Assembly (NCBI GenBank): GCA_946480465.1
Contig: CAMLJY010000060.1
Span: 1 to 36,869, forward strand
DNA length: 36,869 nt
Direction of reading: 5' to 3'
Source: an uncultured Burkholderiales bacterium
GTDB taxonomy: Bacteria; Pseudomonadota; Gammaproteobacteria; Burkholderiales; Burkholderiaceae
Part shown: piece by piece, positions 9,821 to 17,698 of the stretch
Layout of the letters: every line of letters starts with the position of its first letter
Numbering within the stretch: the first letter of the stretch is position 1
The notes under the pieces: generated by a model
What the model was told of the DNA's origin: nothing
The model's database searches: none
The model's input: the letters and a program-made list of their open reading frames with translations, nothing else
Position numbers and translations under genes: made by a program

Positions 9821-10753
9821 ATGAAGAAACCGCTGGTGTTCATCGATGGCGACCAGGGCACGACCGGGCTGCAGATCACCGGCCAGCTGCAGCAGCGCGC
9901 CGACGTGCAGCTGCTGACCCTGCCCGAGGCCGATCGCAAGAACCCGCTGCGCCGCGCCGACGCCCTCAACCGCTGCGACGTTGCCATCCTGTGCCTGCCC
10001 GACGCCGCCGCGCGCGAGGCGGCAGCGATGGTCGAGAACCCGGCCGTGCGGCTGATCGACGCCAGCTCGGCGCACCGCACCGATCCGGCCTGGGTCTACG
10101 GCCTGCCGGAGCTGTCGGCCGGGCAGCCCGAGCGCATCCGCCGCGCCCGCCGCATCAGCAACCCCGGCTGCTACCCCACCGGCGCGGTGGCGCTGCTGAG
10201 GCCCCTGGTGGACGCCGGCCTGCTGCCGCGCGACCACCCGGTGAGCATCCACGCCATCTCCGGCTACTCCGGCCGCGGCCGTGCCGGCGTGGCGGCGCAC
10301 GAAGGTCCCGGCGCCGGCGCTGCGCTGCCGCTGCAGGTCTACGGCCTGGCGCTGGAGCACAAGCACGTGCCCGAGATCCAGCAGCATGCCGGCCTGGCCG
10401 AGCGGCCCTTCTTCGTGCCGGCCTACGGCAACTACCGCCAGGGCATCGTGCTGACCATTCCGCTGCACCTGCGGCTGCTACCTTCCGATATGAGCGGCCA
10501 ACGCCTGCGCGAGGCGCTGGCGGACCGCTACCGCGGCAGCCGCCACGTGCAGGTGCTGCCGGCGGAGCGCAGCGCCGCGCTGGAGCACCTGGACCCCCAG
10601 CGCCACAACGGCAGCAACGACATGAGCCTGGCCGTCTTCGACAACCCCGCACGCGGCCAGGTGCTGCTGGCGGCGGTGTTCGACAACCTTGGCAAGGGCG
10701 CCAGCGGCGCGGCGCTGCAGAACCTGGACCTGCTGCTGGGCGCGCCGGGCTGA
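9821..10753 (+). CDS. argC: N-acetyl-gamma-glutamyl-phosphate reductase, type 2 (ArgC)
   Basis: Catalyses NADPH-dependent reduction of N-acetylglutamyl phosphate in arginine synthesis. At 310 residues it matches the shorter type 2 form. The N-terminal Rossmann strand reads [17 protein letters not shown], and the active-site cysteine C117 lies in [24 protein letters not shown] and the C-terminal [11 protein letters not shown] are also typical. The ATG at 9821 has a clear AGGAG nine bases upstream, so longer in-frame starts are rejected. It is divergent from a LysR gene, unlike the housekeeping argC of Burkholderiales, so it may be a second, differently regulated copy. That point is an inference. 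Confidence 0.9.
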   Translation: MKKPLVFIDGDQGTTGLQITGQLQQRADVQLLTLPEADRKNPLRRADALNRCDVAILCLPDAAAREAAAMVENPAVRLIDASSAHRTDPAWVYGLPELSAGQPERIRRARRISNPGCYPTGAVALLRPLVDAGLLPRDHPVSIHAISGYSGRGRAGVAAHEGPGAGAALPLQVYGLALEHKHVPEIQQHAGLAERPFFVPAYGNYRQGIVLTIPLHLRLLPSDMSGQRLREALADRYRGSRHVQVLPAERSAALEHLDPQRHNGSNDMSLAVFDNPARGQVLLAAVFDNLGKGASGAALQNLDLLLGAPG

Positions 10754-10890
10754 CGCAGGGCCGTCCGGGTCCCGCGTCGCCCCGGCGTGCATCAGCACGG
10801 TGGTGATCGCCTCCAGCAGGAGGCGCTGCTGCTGCGGGATGGCCTGCGGCACCGGCTGGTGGCCAAGGCCGCGGCGTGATGCACTTCAGT

Positions 10891-10939
10891 GCGCCGCGCC
10901 GCGGCACGTTGCGCCGCGCCGCGCCACGTTGCGCGGCGC
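10891..10939. repeat. Two 20-bp near-identical tandem repeats with a hairpin between convergent genes
   Basis: A GC-rich 20-bp unit occurs at 10891-10910 and 10911-10930 with one difference. A 9-bp inverted repeat, GCGCCGCGC (10911-10919) and GCGCGGCGC (10931-10939), overlaps it. It lies between the ends of argC and the TRAP gene. It could act as a bidirectional hairpin terminator, but there is no T tract. Confidence 0.45.
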
Positions 10940-10950
10940 CAGCGCCCGCG

Positions 10951-12030
10951 TCAGAGCTTTTGCGACTGCATGAAGTCGTCGAAGCCGGCTTCGGCGAAGC
11001 GGAACCACAGGTTCTGGTCCCGGCGGAAGCTGGCGTAGTCGTCGTACACCTTCTTCCAGTTCGGGTTCTTGCCCGAGATGTCGCTGTACAGCGCCATCGA
11101 TTCCTTGAAGGCCGCCTCCAGCACGTCCTTCGGGAAGCGGAAGAGCTTGGTGCCGCCGGCCACCAGTTGCTTCAGTGCTGCCGGGTTCTTGGCGTCGTAC
11201 TTGGCCTGCATGTCGGTGTGGGCGACGGCCGCGGCCGCTTCGACGATGGCCTTGTACTCCGACGACAGGCCTTCGTAGGCCTTGCTGTTGACGTAGAAGT
11301 CCAGCTGCGGGCCGCCTTCCCACCAGCCGGGGTAGTAGTAGTAGGGCGCCACCTTGTTGAAGCCCAGCTTCTGGTCGTCGTACGGACCCACCCACTCGGC
11401 CGCGTCGATCGTGCCCTTTTCCAGCGACTGGTAGATCTCGCCGCCGGGAATGTTCTGCGGCACGCCGCCGATCTTCTCGAGCACCTTGCCCGCGAAGCCG
11501 CCGATGCGCATCTTCAGGCCCTTGACGTCGGCCACCGACTTCATTTCCTTGCGGTACCAGCCGCCCATCTGGGCGCCGGTGTTGCCGCCCATGAAGTTGA
11601 CGATGTTGTACTGCTTGTAGAACTCGCGCATCAGCTTCATGCCGTTGCCTTCGATCATCCACGCCGTCATCTGGCGGGAATTGAGGCCGAAGGGAATGGC
11701 GCAGCCCAGCGCGAAAGTTTCGTCCTTGCCGAAGAAGTAATAGGGCGCGGTGTGCGCCACTTCGACGGTGCCGTTCTGCACGCCGTCCACGACGCCGAAG
11801 GCCGGCATCAACTCACCGGCGGCATGCGTGGTCACCGTGAACTTGCCGCCGGACAGCTCGCCCACCTTCTTCGCGAACACGTCGGCGGCGCCGAAGATCG
11901 TGTCCAGCGACTTCGGGAAGCTCGAGGCCAGGCGCCAGCGCAGCGTAGCCTGTGCATGGACAGCCGGCGCGACACCTGCCGCCAGCACACCCGCGAGACC
12001 CGCACCACCCACAAACAATCGACGTTCCAT
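10951..12030 (-). CDS. TRAP transporter periplasmic substrate-binding protein (first copy)
   Basis: A 359-residue DctP-family binding protein of a tripartite ATP-independent periplasmic transporter. The N terminus MERRLFVGGAGLAGVLAAG...VHA has a twin-arginine-like export signal. The mature part opens with LRWRLASSFPKSLDTIFG. AEWVGPYDDQKLGFNKVAPYYYYPGWWEGGP resembles the alpha-keto-acid (TakP) branch of the family, whose ligand is typically a carboxylate. It is a close paralogue of the gene at 12273-13352. No DctQ or DctM gene is in the window, so it must use membrane subunits from elsewhere. AAGGAG sits upstream of the start. A 242-bp gap with a terminator separates it from the upstream copy, so it has its own transcription unit. 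Confidence 0.9.
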   Translation of the reverse strand: MERRLFVGGAGLAGVLAAGVAPAVHAQATLRWRLASSFPKSLDTIFGAADVFAKKVGELSGGKFTVTTHAAGELMPAFGVVDGVQNGTVEVAHTAPYYFFGKDETFALGCAIPFGLNSRQMTAWMIEGNGMKLMREFYKQYNIVNFMGGNTGAQMGGWYRKEMKSVADVKGLKMRIGGFAGKVLEKIGGVPQNIPGGEIYQSLEKGTIDAAEWVGPYDDQKLGFNKVAPYYYYPGWWEGGPQLDFYVNSKAYEGLSSEYKAIVEAAAAVAHTDMQAKYDAKNPAALKQLVAGGTKLFRFPKDVLEAAFKESMALYSDISGKNPNWKKVYDDYASFRRDQNLWFRFAEAGFDDFMQSQKL

Positions 12031-12160
12031 GCACAGCTCCTTTGCAAAATCGCAGTGAAGTCGAGCGGAATTCTAGGAACCGCAACTGTTGGTGATAGCA
12101 GGTAAAACCCCCGCTTCAGCACTGAAACCACAGGCATCCTGCGCGAAGGCTGGAAAGCAC

Positions 12161-12192
12161 GAAAACCCCGCGGGCATCTGCTGCCTGCGGGG
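12161..12192 (-). terminator. Intrinsic terminator after the second TRAP binding-protein gene
   Basis: On the minus strand an 11-bp stem (12182-12192 with 12166-12176, one G-T pair) with a 5-base loop is followed by TTTTC. It lies 80 bp past the stop of the gene at 12273-13352 and should end its transcript before the next TRAP gene. Confidence 0.65.
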
Positions 12193-12272
12193 TGCGCGCG
12201 CGGTGGACCGGCCGGCCATCGGGCCTCGATCCACCCGCCTGGGGCAGCCGCGCCGGCCGCCCTTTTCAGACC

Positions 12273-13352
12273 TTAGAGCTTCTGCGACTGCATGAAGTCG
12301 TCGAAGCCCGACTCGGCGAAACGGAACCACAGGTTCTGGTCGCGCCGGAAGGCCGAGTAATCCTCGTAGACCTTCTTCCAGTTCGGGTTCTTGCCCGAGA
12401 TGTCGCTGTACAGCGCCATCGATTCCTTGAAGGCCGCTTCCAGCACGTCCTTCGGGAAGCGGAAGAGCTTGGAGCCGCCGGCCACCAGCTGCTTCAGCGC
12501 GGCGGGGTTCTTGGCGTCGTACTTCGCCTGCATGTCGGTGTGGGCGTAGGCCGCGGCCGATTCGACGATGGCCTTGTACTCGGCCGACAGGGCGTCGTAG
12601 GCCTTTTGGTTGATGAAGACGTCGATCTGCGGACCGCCTTCCCACCAGCCGGGGTAGTAGTAGTAGGGCGCCACCTTGTTGAAGCCCAGCTTCTGGTCGT
12701 CGTACGGGCCCACCCACTCGGCCGCGTCGATCGTGCCCTTCTCGAGCGACTGGTAGATCTCGCCGCCGGGGATGTTCTGCGGCACGCCGCCCAGGCGCTC
12801 GAGCACCTTGCCCGCGAAGCCGCCGATGCGCATCTTCAGGCCCTTGATGTCGGCCACGGACTTCAGCTCCTTGCGGAACCAGCCGGCCATCTGGGCGCCG
12901 GTGTTGCCGGCGGCGAAGTTGATGATGTTGTAGTTCTTGTAGAACTCGCGCATCAGCTTCATGCCGTTGCCTTCCTGCATCCACGCCGTCATCTGGCGCG
13001 AATTCAGGCCGAACGGAATGGCGCCGCCGATCGCGAAGGTCTCGTCCTTGCCGAAGAAGTAGTACGGCACGGTGTGGGCGCATTCCACGGTGCCGTTCTG
13101 CACGCCGTCGACCACGCCGAACGGAGGCATCAGCTCACCGCCGGCATGCACGGAAATCTGGAACTTGCCGCCGGTCATCTCGGAGACCTTCTTCGCGAAG
13201 ACCTCGCCGCCGCCGTAGATGGTGTCCAGCGACTTCGGAAAGCTGGAGGCCATGCGCCAGCGGATGGTGGCCTGGGCATGCACCGCCGGGGCCATGCCGG
13301 CAGCCAGCACGCCGGCCAGGCCGGCACCACGAACAAAGGAACGACGTTCCAT
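12273..13352 (-). CDS. TRAP transporter periplasmic substrate-binding protein (second copy)
   Basis: A 359-residue DctP-family binding protein, nearly the same length as its downstream neighbour and alike along its whole length, including the YDDQKLGFNKVAPYYYYPGWW core and the last ~70 residues, which are almost identical. The N terminus MERRSFVRGAGLAGVLAAG...VHA has a twin-arginine-type signal. The start at 13352 is supported by CAGGAG upstream on the minus strand; a longer frame without a ribosome site is rejected. Differences gather in the first third and in the region DVFINQKAYDALSAEY, so the two copies may differ in ligand range. Membrane subunits are absent. Palindromes upstream (13441-13475) mark its likely promoter. 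Confidence 0.9.
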   Translation of the reverse strand: MERRSFVRGAGLAGVLAAGMAPAVHAQATIRWRMASSFPKSLDTIYGGGEVFAKKVSEMTGGKFQISVHAGGELMPPFGVVDGVQNGTVECAHTVPYYFFGKDETFAIGGAIPFGLNSRQMTAWMQEGNGMKLMREFYKNYNIINFAAGNTGAQMAGWFRKELKSVADIKGLKMRIGGFAGKVLERLGGVPQNIPGGEIYQSLEKGTIDAAEWVGPYDDQKLGFNKVAPYYYYPGWWEGGPQIDVFINQKAYDALSAEYKAIVESAAAYAHTDMQAKYDAKNPAALKQLVAGGSKLFRFPKDVLEAAFKESMALYSDISGKNPNWKKVYEDYSAFRRDQNLWFRFAESGFDDFMQSQKL

Positions 13353-13440
13353 CACTTGTCTATCTCCTGGTGAACTTGAACTGTTGGAGGAACCGCTGGA
13401 CACGGTGGGGACGAGCGCACCGTGTTGCCGCTCGTCAGCG

Positions 13441-13475
13441 TAGGTCGCGGACCTAAAAACTCCCTGAAATCAGGG
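13441..13475. promoter_or_regulatory. Two adjacent palindromes upstream of the second TRAP gene
   Basis: TAGGTC-GCG-GACCTA (13441-13455) is a perfect 6-bp-arm palindrome. CCCTGA-AA-TCAGGG (13462-13475) is a second one, 6 bp away. They lie about 90-120 bp before the start of the minus-strand TRAP gene, in the likely promoter zone, and look like operator half-sites. No regulator can be assigned. Confidence 0.45.
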
Positions 13476-13651
13476 TAAGTCCGGAGTGGAGCGCCTTGCG
13501 GCGAACGTGGACGTTCCAGCCGCGCAGCGGCTCATGGGCCGCCCGCATGGCGGGAGCGCCCGGGGTTCCTCCCCGCTCGCCTGCGCGGCAAGCGGCAAAC
13601 AGCAAGCCCAACGGGACGGGCCGCGTGCGGGCGCGGCCGCGATGCGCCGCG

Positions 13652-15040
13652 TCAGGACCCCGCGACCTTCATGCGCTCGATCAGCATCGAGCCGACGGTC
13701 TTGCCGCCCATCGTGTAGACGTCGGCCCCGATGGCGGCGATGCCCTTGAACATCTCGCGCAGGTTGCCCGCGATGGTGACCTCGTGCACCGGATGCACGA
13801 TGCGGCCGCCCTGCACCCAGTAGCCCGCGGCCCCGCGTGAATAGTCGCCGGTGACGTAGTTGACCCCCTGCCCCATCAGCTCGGTGACGAAGAGGCCGCG
13901 GTCGAGCTTGCGCAGCATCTGCTCCAGGTGGTCGCCGGGCTGCGTGAGCCGGCTGGACAGGCGCAGGTTCTGCGAGCCGCCGGCATGGCCGGTGGTCTTC
14001 AGGTTCAGCTTGCGGGCCGAGTAACTCGAGAGGAAGTAGCCCTGCACCACGCCCGCATCCACCACGCGGCGGCGGCGCGTGCGCACGCCTTCGTCGTCGA
14101 ACGGCGCGCTGGCCTTGCCCTTGGCCTGGTGGGGATCCTCGTCGACGTCCAGGTGCCCGGCCAGCACCTGCTGGCCCAGGCTGTCCAGCAGGAAGGTGGC
14201 GCGCCGGTACAGCGCGCCGCCGCTGGTGGCCTGCACGTAGGCGCCCAGCATGCCGGCCGCCAGCGAGGACTCGAACAGCACCGGCACCTCGCAGGTCGGA
14301 ATCTTGCGCGCGTTCAGCCGCGACAGCGCGCGCTCCGCCGCATAACGTCCAACCGCCTCGGGCGAGGCCAGCTCCATCGCATCGCGCATCGAGCTGTACC
14401 AGGCATCGCGCTGCATGTCCGGCTCGCCGCGGCGGCGCGGCTGCGTGGCGATGGGCGCCACCGAGATCGAGTGCCTCGAACTGGCATAGCCGCCGCGGAA
14501 ACCGCGGCTGTTGCCGGCCCAGAAATGCGATTGCTGCGCCGAGGTGGCGCCGCCTTCGCTGTTGGTGATGCGGCGGTCGGTGGCGAAGGCCGCATCCTCG
14601 CAGCGGCGCGCCAGCGCGGCCGCGCCGTCGGCATCGACGTTCCAGGGGTGGAAGAGGTCCAGGTCGCGGCTGGCTTCGTCGGCATTCGCGAGGTCCTCGG
14701 CCTCGGGCAGGCCGGCGGCGGGATCCTCCGCGGTGAAGCGGGCGATGTCGTAGGCCGCGCGCACGGTCTGCTCGATGGCCTGGCGCGAGAAATCGGACGT
14801 GCTGGCATTGCCCCGGCGCTGGCCGAGGTACACGGTGACGCCGAGCGACTTGTCGCGGTTGCGCTCGACGTTCTCGAGCTCGCCCTTGCGCACCGAGACC
14901 GACAGGCCGGCGCCCTCGGACACCTCGGCGCCCGCATCGCTGGCGCCGAGCTGGCGCGCCACGGCCAGGGTGTCTTCGATGATCTGCTGGAACTGCTCGC
15001 GTTGGAAGGCGAAGCCCTGGGAGGTGGTGGAACCGGACAT
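13652..15040 (-). CDS. pmbA: PmbA/TldE metalloprotease-complex subunit
   Basis: PmbA (TldE) pairs with TldD to form a protease that matures modified peptides such as microcin B17 and degrades CcdA in E. coli. At 462 residues it has the family's usual length. Recognisable parts are the N-terminal GAEVSEGAGLSVSVRKGELENVERN, YLGQRRGNASTSDFS, and the C-terminal YVTGDYSRGAAGYWVQGG...GNLREMFKGIAAIG. The ATG at 15040 (MSGSTTSQGFAF) is preferred to a TTG ten codons upstream. The neighbour order pmbA, darP, mog is common in Burkholderiales, with darP divergent. TldD is not in the window. Confidence 0.92.
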   Translation of the reverse strand: MSGSTTSQGFAFQREQFQQIIEDTLAVARQLGASDAGAEVSEGAGLSVSVRKGELENVERNRDKSLGVTVYLGQRRGNASTSDFSRQAIEQTVRAAYDIARFTAEDPAAGLPEAEDLANADEASRDLDLFHPWNVDADGAAALARRCEDAAFATDRRITNSEGGATSAQQSHFWAGNSRGFRGGYASSRHSISVAPIATQPRRRGEPDMQRDAWYSSMRDAMELASPEAVGRYAAERALSRLNARKIPTCEVPVLFESSLAAGMLGAYVQATSGGALYRRATFLLDSLGQQVLAGHLDVDEDPHQAKGKASAPFDDEGVRTRRRRVVDAGVVQGYFLSSYSARKLNLKTTGHAGGSQNLRLSSRLTQPGDHLEQMLRKLDRGLFVTELMGQGVNYVTGDYSRGAAGYWVQGGRIVHPVHEVTIAGNLREMFKGIAAIGADVYTMGGKTVGSMLIERMKVAGS

Positions 15041-15142
15041 GCGCTGCACGGGAGCTGGGGTGGGCGACAATCATAGCCACGCCCACCGGCCCCCCCTTCC
15101 CTCACAGCCCCTCGCTGCAGCCGCGCCGCGGCCCACGCGCCC

Positions 15143-15715
15143 ATGCCCCGCCAAGCCCCTCCCGAGACCGACGACGCCGACCTGGACGCGCGCCCCAGCA
15201 AGACCCGCCTGAAGCAGGAAGCCCACGACCTGCAGGCGCTCGGCCGCGAGCTGTCCGAACTGCCGGACGACCGCCTAGCCGCCATCGACATGCCCGAGGC
15301 ACTGCGCGAGGCCATCCTGACCTACCGCCGCACCAAGTCGCACGAAGGCCGGCGGCGCCAGCTGCAGTACGTGGGCAAGCAGATGCGCGCGGCCGATGCC
15401 GAGCCGCTGCGCGAAGCGGTGGCGGCCTACAAGCTGGGATCGGCCAAGGACACGCTGCGCCTGCACGAGACCGAACGCTGGCGCGACGAGCTGGTGGCCA
15501 ACGACGAGGCGCTGACGCGCTGGACGCAGCAGTTCCCGCAGTCGGACCTGCAGCGCCTGCGCAGCCTGATCCGCTCGGCCCGAAAAGACGCGGCCAGCAC
15601 GCCCGAGCAGCGCAGCGGCCGCGGCTACCGCGAGCTGTTCCAGTTCATCAAGCCCTGGCTGATCGAGGCCGAGGCCGACGACGAGAGCGAAGGCGAGGAC
15701 GATGGCGACGAATGA
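15143..15715 (+). CDS. darP: DarP/YjgA (DUF615) ribosome-associated protein
   Basis: A 190-residue protein of the DUF615 family, whose E. coli member DarP (YjgA) associates with late 50S assembly intermediates. Family features include SKTRLKQEAHDLQALGREL near the N terminus, RRRQLQYVGKQMR in the middle, the WRDEL segment and YRELFQFIK near the end, then a very acidic tail (EAEADDESEGEDDGDE). It is divergent from pmbA with about 100 bp between starts, and its end overlaps mog by 14 bp, so the two are co-transcribed. Confidence 0.93.
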   Translation: MPRQAPPETDDADLDARPSKTRLKQEAHDLQALGRELSELPDDRLAAIDMPEALREAILTYRRTKSHEGRRRQLQYVGKQMRAADAEPLREAVAAYKLGSAKDTLRLHETERWRDELVANDEALTRWTQQFPQSDLQRLRSLIRSARKDAASTPEQRSGRGYRELFQFIKPWLIEAEADDESEGEDDGDE

Positions 15716-16304
15716 CTTCGACCCGGTGCGCATCGGTGTCGTCTCGGTCAGCGACCGGGCGTCCACCGGCGTCTACGAAGACAAGGGCATCCCCGCGCTG
15801 CAGGACTGGCTGGGCCGCGCGCTGCGCAACCCCATCGAGTGGCACACCCGGCTGATCCCCGACGAGCAGGACGGCATCAGCGCCACGCTGCGCGAACTGG
15901 TCGACACCGTGCGCTGCGACCTGGTGCTGACCACCGGCGGCACCGGCCCCGCGAAGCGGGACGTGACGCCCGAGGCCACGCTGGCCGTCGCGGACAAGGA
16001 AATGCCCGGCTTCGGCGAGCAGATGCGCCAGATCAGCCTGCGCTTCGTGCCCACGGCCATCCTGTCGCGCCAGGTGGCGGTGATCCGCGGCAACGCGCTG
16101 GTCATCAACCTGCCCGGCCAGCCCAAGTCCATCGCCGAGACGCTGCAGGGCCTGCCCGAGCAGGGCGTGCCCGGCATCTTCGCGGCGGTGCCCTACTGCA
16201 TCGACCTGATCGGCGGGCCGTACCTGGAGACGGACGAGGCGGTGTGCAAGGCCTTCCGGCCGAAGTCCGCCTTGCGCGCCAGCCGCCCCCCGGCGGGCGC
16301 GTAG
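15702..16304 (+). CDS. mog: Molybdopterin adenylyltransferase Mog
   Basis: Adenylates molybdopterin before molybdenum insertion by MoeA. The 200-residue protein has RIGVVSVSDRASTGVYEDKGIPAL at the start, the MoaB/Mog substrate loop LVLTTGGTGPAKRDVTPEAT in the middle, and NALVINLPGQPKSIAETL near the C terminus. Length and motifs fit Mog rather than the MoaB form. The start lies within the last 14 bp of darP, so translation is likely coupled. Nothing unusual is seen. Confidence 0.93.
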   Translation: MATNDFDPVRIGVVSVSDRASTGVYEDKGIPALQDWLGRALRNPIEWHTRLIPDEQDGISATLRELVDTVRCDLVLTTGGTGPAKRDVTPEATLAVADKEMPGFGEQMRQISLRFVPTAILSRQVAVIRGNALVINLPGQPKSIAETLQGLPEQGVPGIFAAVPYCIDLIGGPYLETDEAVCKAFRPKSALRASRPPAGA

Positions 16305-16392
16305 CCCGGCGCCGCGGCGGCCGGCACCCGCCGGAGGCATCGACGCCCGCGGCGCCCCGGCATACGATCACGACGCTTCGTGGCGGAGTTCA

Positions 16393-17127
16393 ATGGGCAT
16401 GCCCAGGTGCTTGCGCTTCATCGGCCTCTTGCTGGCGCTTTTCGGCCTGCTCACCGCGGCCGGCGCCACCGCCATGCCGACCGTTCACCTGGTCACCGAT
16501 CCGGAGAAGGAAAGCGGCTTCCTGGCCGCCATCACGCAACGCGCCTTCGAGCGCGTGGGCTACCAGGTGCGCATTTCCTACATGCCCTGGGCCCGCGCGC
16601 TGCGCATGGTGCTGGACGGCGAGGCCGAGGCCTTGCTGGGCGCGTACCACACGCCCGAGCGGGCCCTGCGCCTGCTGTACACCGAGCCCATCGGCAGCTC
16701 GGACCTGGTGTTCTTCACGCTCAAGGACTCCGGCATCCGCTACCAGACGCTGGACGATCTCCGCCCGTACCGCATCGGCACCATCATCGGCGCCAGCTAC
16801 ACGCCCGAGTTCGACACGGCCGGCTTTCTCGCCAAGGAGCCGGTGTCCGACTACCTGCTGAACCTGCGCAAGCTGCTGGCCGGCCGCGTGCACGTGATGG
16901 TGGAGAAGCGCTCGGTCGTCGAGCATGCGGTGGCCGCGCACTTTGCGGGTGATGCGCCGCGCATCACCGCGCTGGACAAACCCCTGAAATCGGCGCAGTT
17001 CTACAACGCCTTCTCGCGCGCCGTGCCCGGCCACGAACGCAAGGTGGCCGACTTCAACGCCGGGCTGCGGTCCATCACCGCCGACGGCACGCTGGCCGCC
17101 ATCATGGCCCTGCGCCTGCACGAATAG
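16393..17127 (+). CDS. Periplasmic solute-binding protein of the amino-acid ABC (SBP_bac_3) type
   Basis: A 244-residue exported protein. The signal peptide MGMPRCLRFIGLLLALFGLLTAAGATA is followed by a single type II binding-protein fold with MPWARALRMVLDGEAEALLGAYHTPERA and YRIGTIIGASYTPEFD. This resembles small stand-alone bacterial extracellular binding domains rather than a permease-linked transporter, and no permease or ATPase is nearby. The ATG at 16393 has GGAG 4 bp before it; the ATG at 16399 has better spacing and may be the real start. Ligand unknown. Confidence 0.8.
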   Translation: MGMPRCLRFIGLLLALFGLLTAAGATAMPTVHLVTDPEKESGFLAAITQRAFERVGYQVRISYMPWARALRMVLDGEAEALLGAYHTPERALRLLYTEPIGSSDLVFFTLKDSGIRYQTLDDLRPYRIGTIIGASYTPEFDTAGFLAKEPVSDYLLNLRKLLAGRVHVMVEKRSVVEHAVAAHFAGDAPRITALDKPLKSAQFYNAFSRAVPGHERKVADFNAGLRSITADGTLAAIMALRLHE

Positions 17128-17206
17128 CCCGGCGCCGCCTCTCAGCCACACACTACCGCCAGGCGCGGATCTGCCCACGCCGCGCCAGCCATCGCGCCCC
17201 GGCCGC

Positions 17207-17254
17207 CTTGCGCCCTTGCGCCCTTGCGCCCTTGCGCCCTTGCGCCCTTGCGCC
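17207..17254. repeat. 8-bp tandem repeat, CTTGCGCC x 6
   Basis: Six exact head-to-tail copies of CTTGCGCC. The unit is not a multiple of three and the tract lies outside any recognised gene. Confidence 0.85.
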
Positions 17255-17270
17255 CCTGCGCCCCCCCTGC

Positions 17271-17353
17271 GCTCCCGCTCCCGCTCCCGCTCCCGCCCCC
17301 GCCCCCGCCCCCGCTCCCGCTCCCGCTCCCGCTCCCGCTCCCGCTCCCGCTCC
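17271..17353. repeat. Hexanucleotide repeat (GCTCCC / GCCCCC), about 14 units
   Basis: A nearly continuous GCTCCC tract with three central GCCCCC variants, 16 bp after the 8-bp repeat. It gives open but meaningless Arg/Ser- or Pro/Ala-rich reading frames on both strands; none has a ribosome site or a homology signal. The rest of 17128-17698 holds two palindromes and a promoter zone. Confidence 0.85.
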
Positions 17354-17445
17354 TGCGCCCAGCGCCCCTCGCCCCTCGCCCCTCGCGCCCGTGTTGAACA
17401 TCCGCTCCGCCGGGCAGCAGCCGGCGGAGCGATCCGCCGCGCAGC

Positions 17446-17455
17446 CAAACGTTTG
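17446..17455. promoter_or_regulatory. CAAACGTTTG palindrome, upstream LacI/PurR-like half of a pair
   Basis: A perfect 10-bp palindrome with central CG, the core of PurR and other LacI-family operators. A longer copy of the same core lies 122 bp downstream at 17568-17581. Confidence 0.5.
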
Positions 17456-17567
17456 CCAATACGGCAACCATCGGTAACGCACGTGTGCCCCGAGGGATGC
17501 CGCCCCGGTTACAGGCCAATGACGCGGGCCCGGCCAGGGCGTCGGTGGATGTTGCGCCACCTGAATC

Positions 17568-17581
17568 AGCAAACGTTTGCT
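17568..17581. promoter_or_regulatory. AGCAAACGTTTGCT palindrome upstream of the lyase-like gene
   Basis: A perfect 14-bp palindrome about 118 bp before the start of the lyase-like lipoprotein gene. Together with the site at 17446-17455 it could allow looping by a LacI-family repressor. No LacI gene is in the window. Confidence 0.55.
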
Positions 17582-17698
17582 ATCTGCTGCAACCGCATGA
17601 AACCGTTTCCACCGCGTGCGCCCACACACTGCGCGCCGCGGTGACCCAGCCCGTCCTCGGGTCGCCACGCCCACCCGACGCTTCCCTCCAGGAGTTCC

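Noticed and set aside
17153..17674. Open frames rich in Gly/Ala/Ser or Pro/Ala across the microsatellites
   Set aside because: They are produced by the hexamer and 8-mer repeats, have no ribosome site or homology and exist on both strands.
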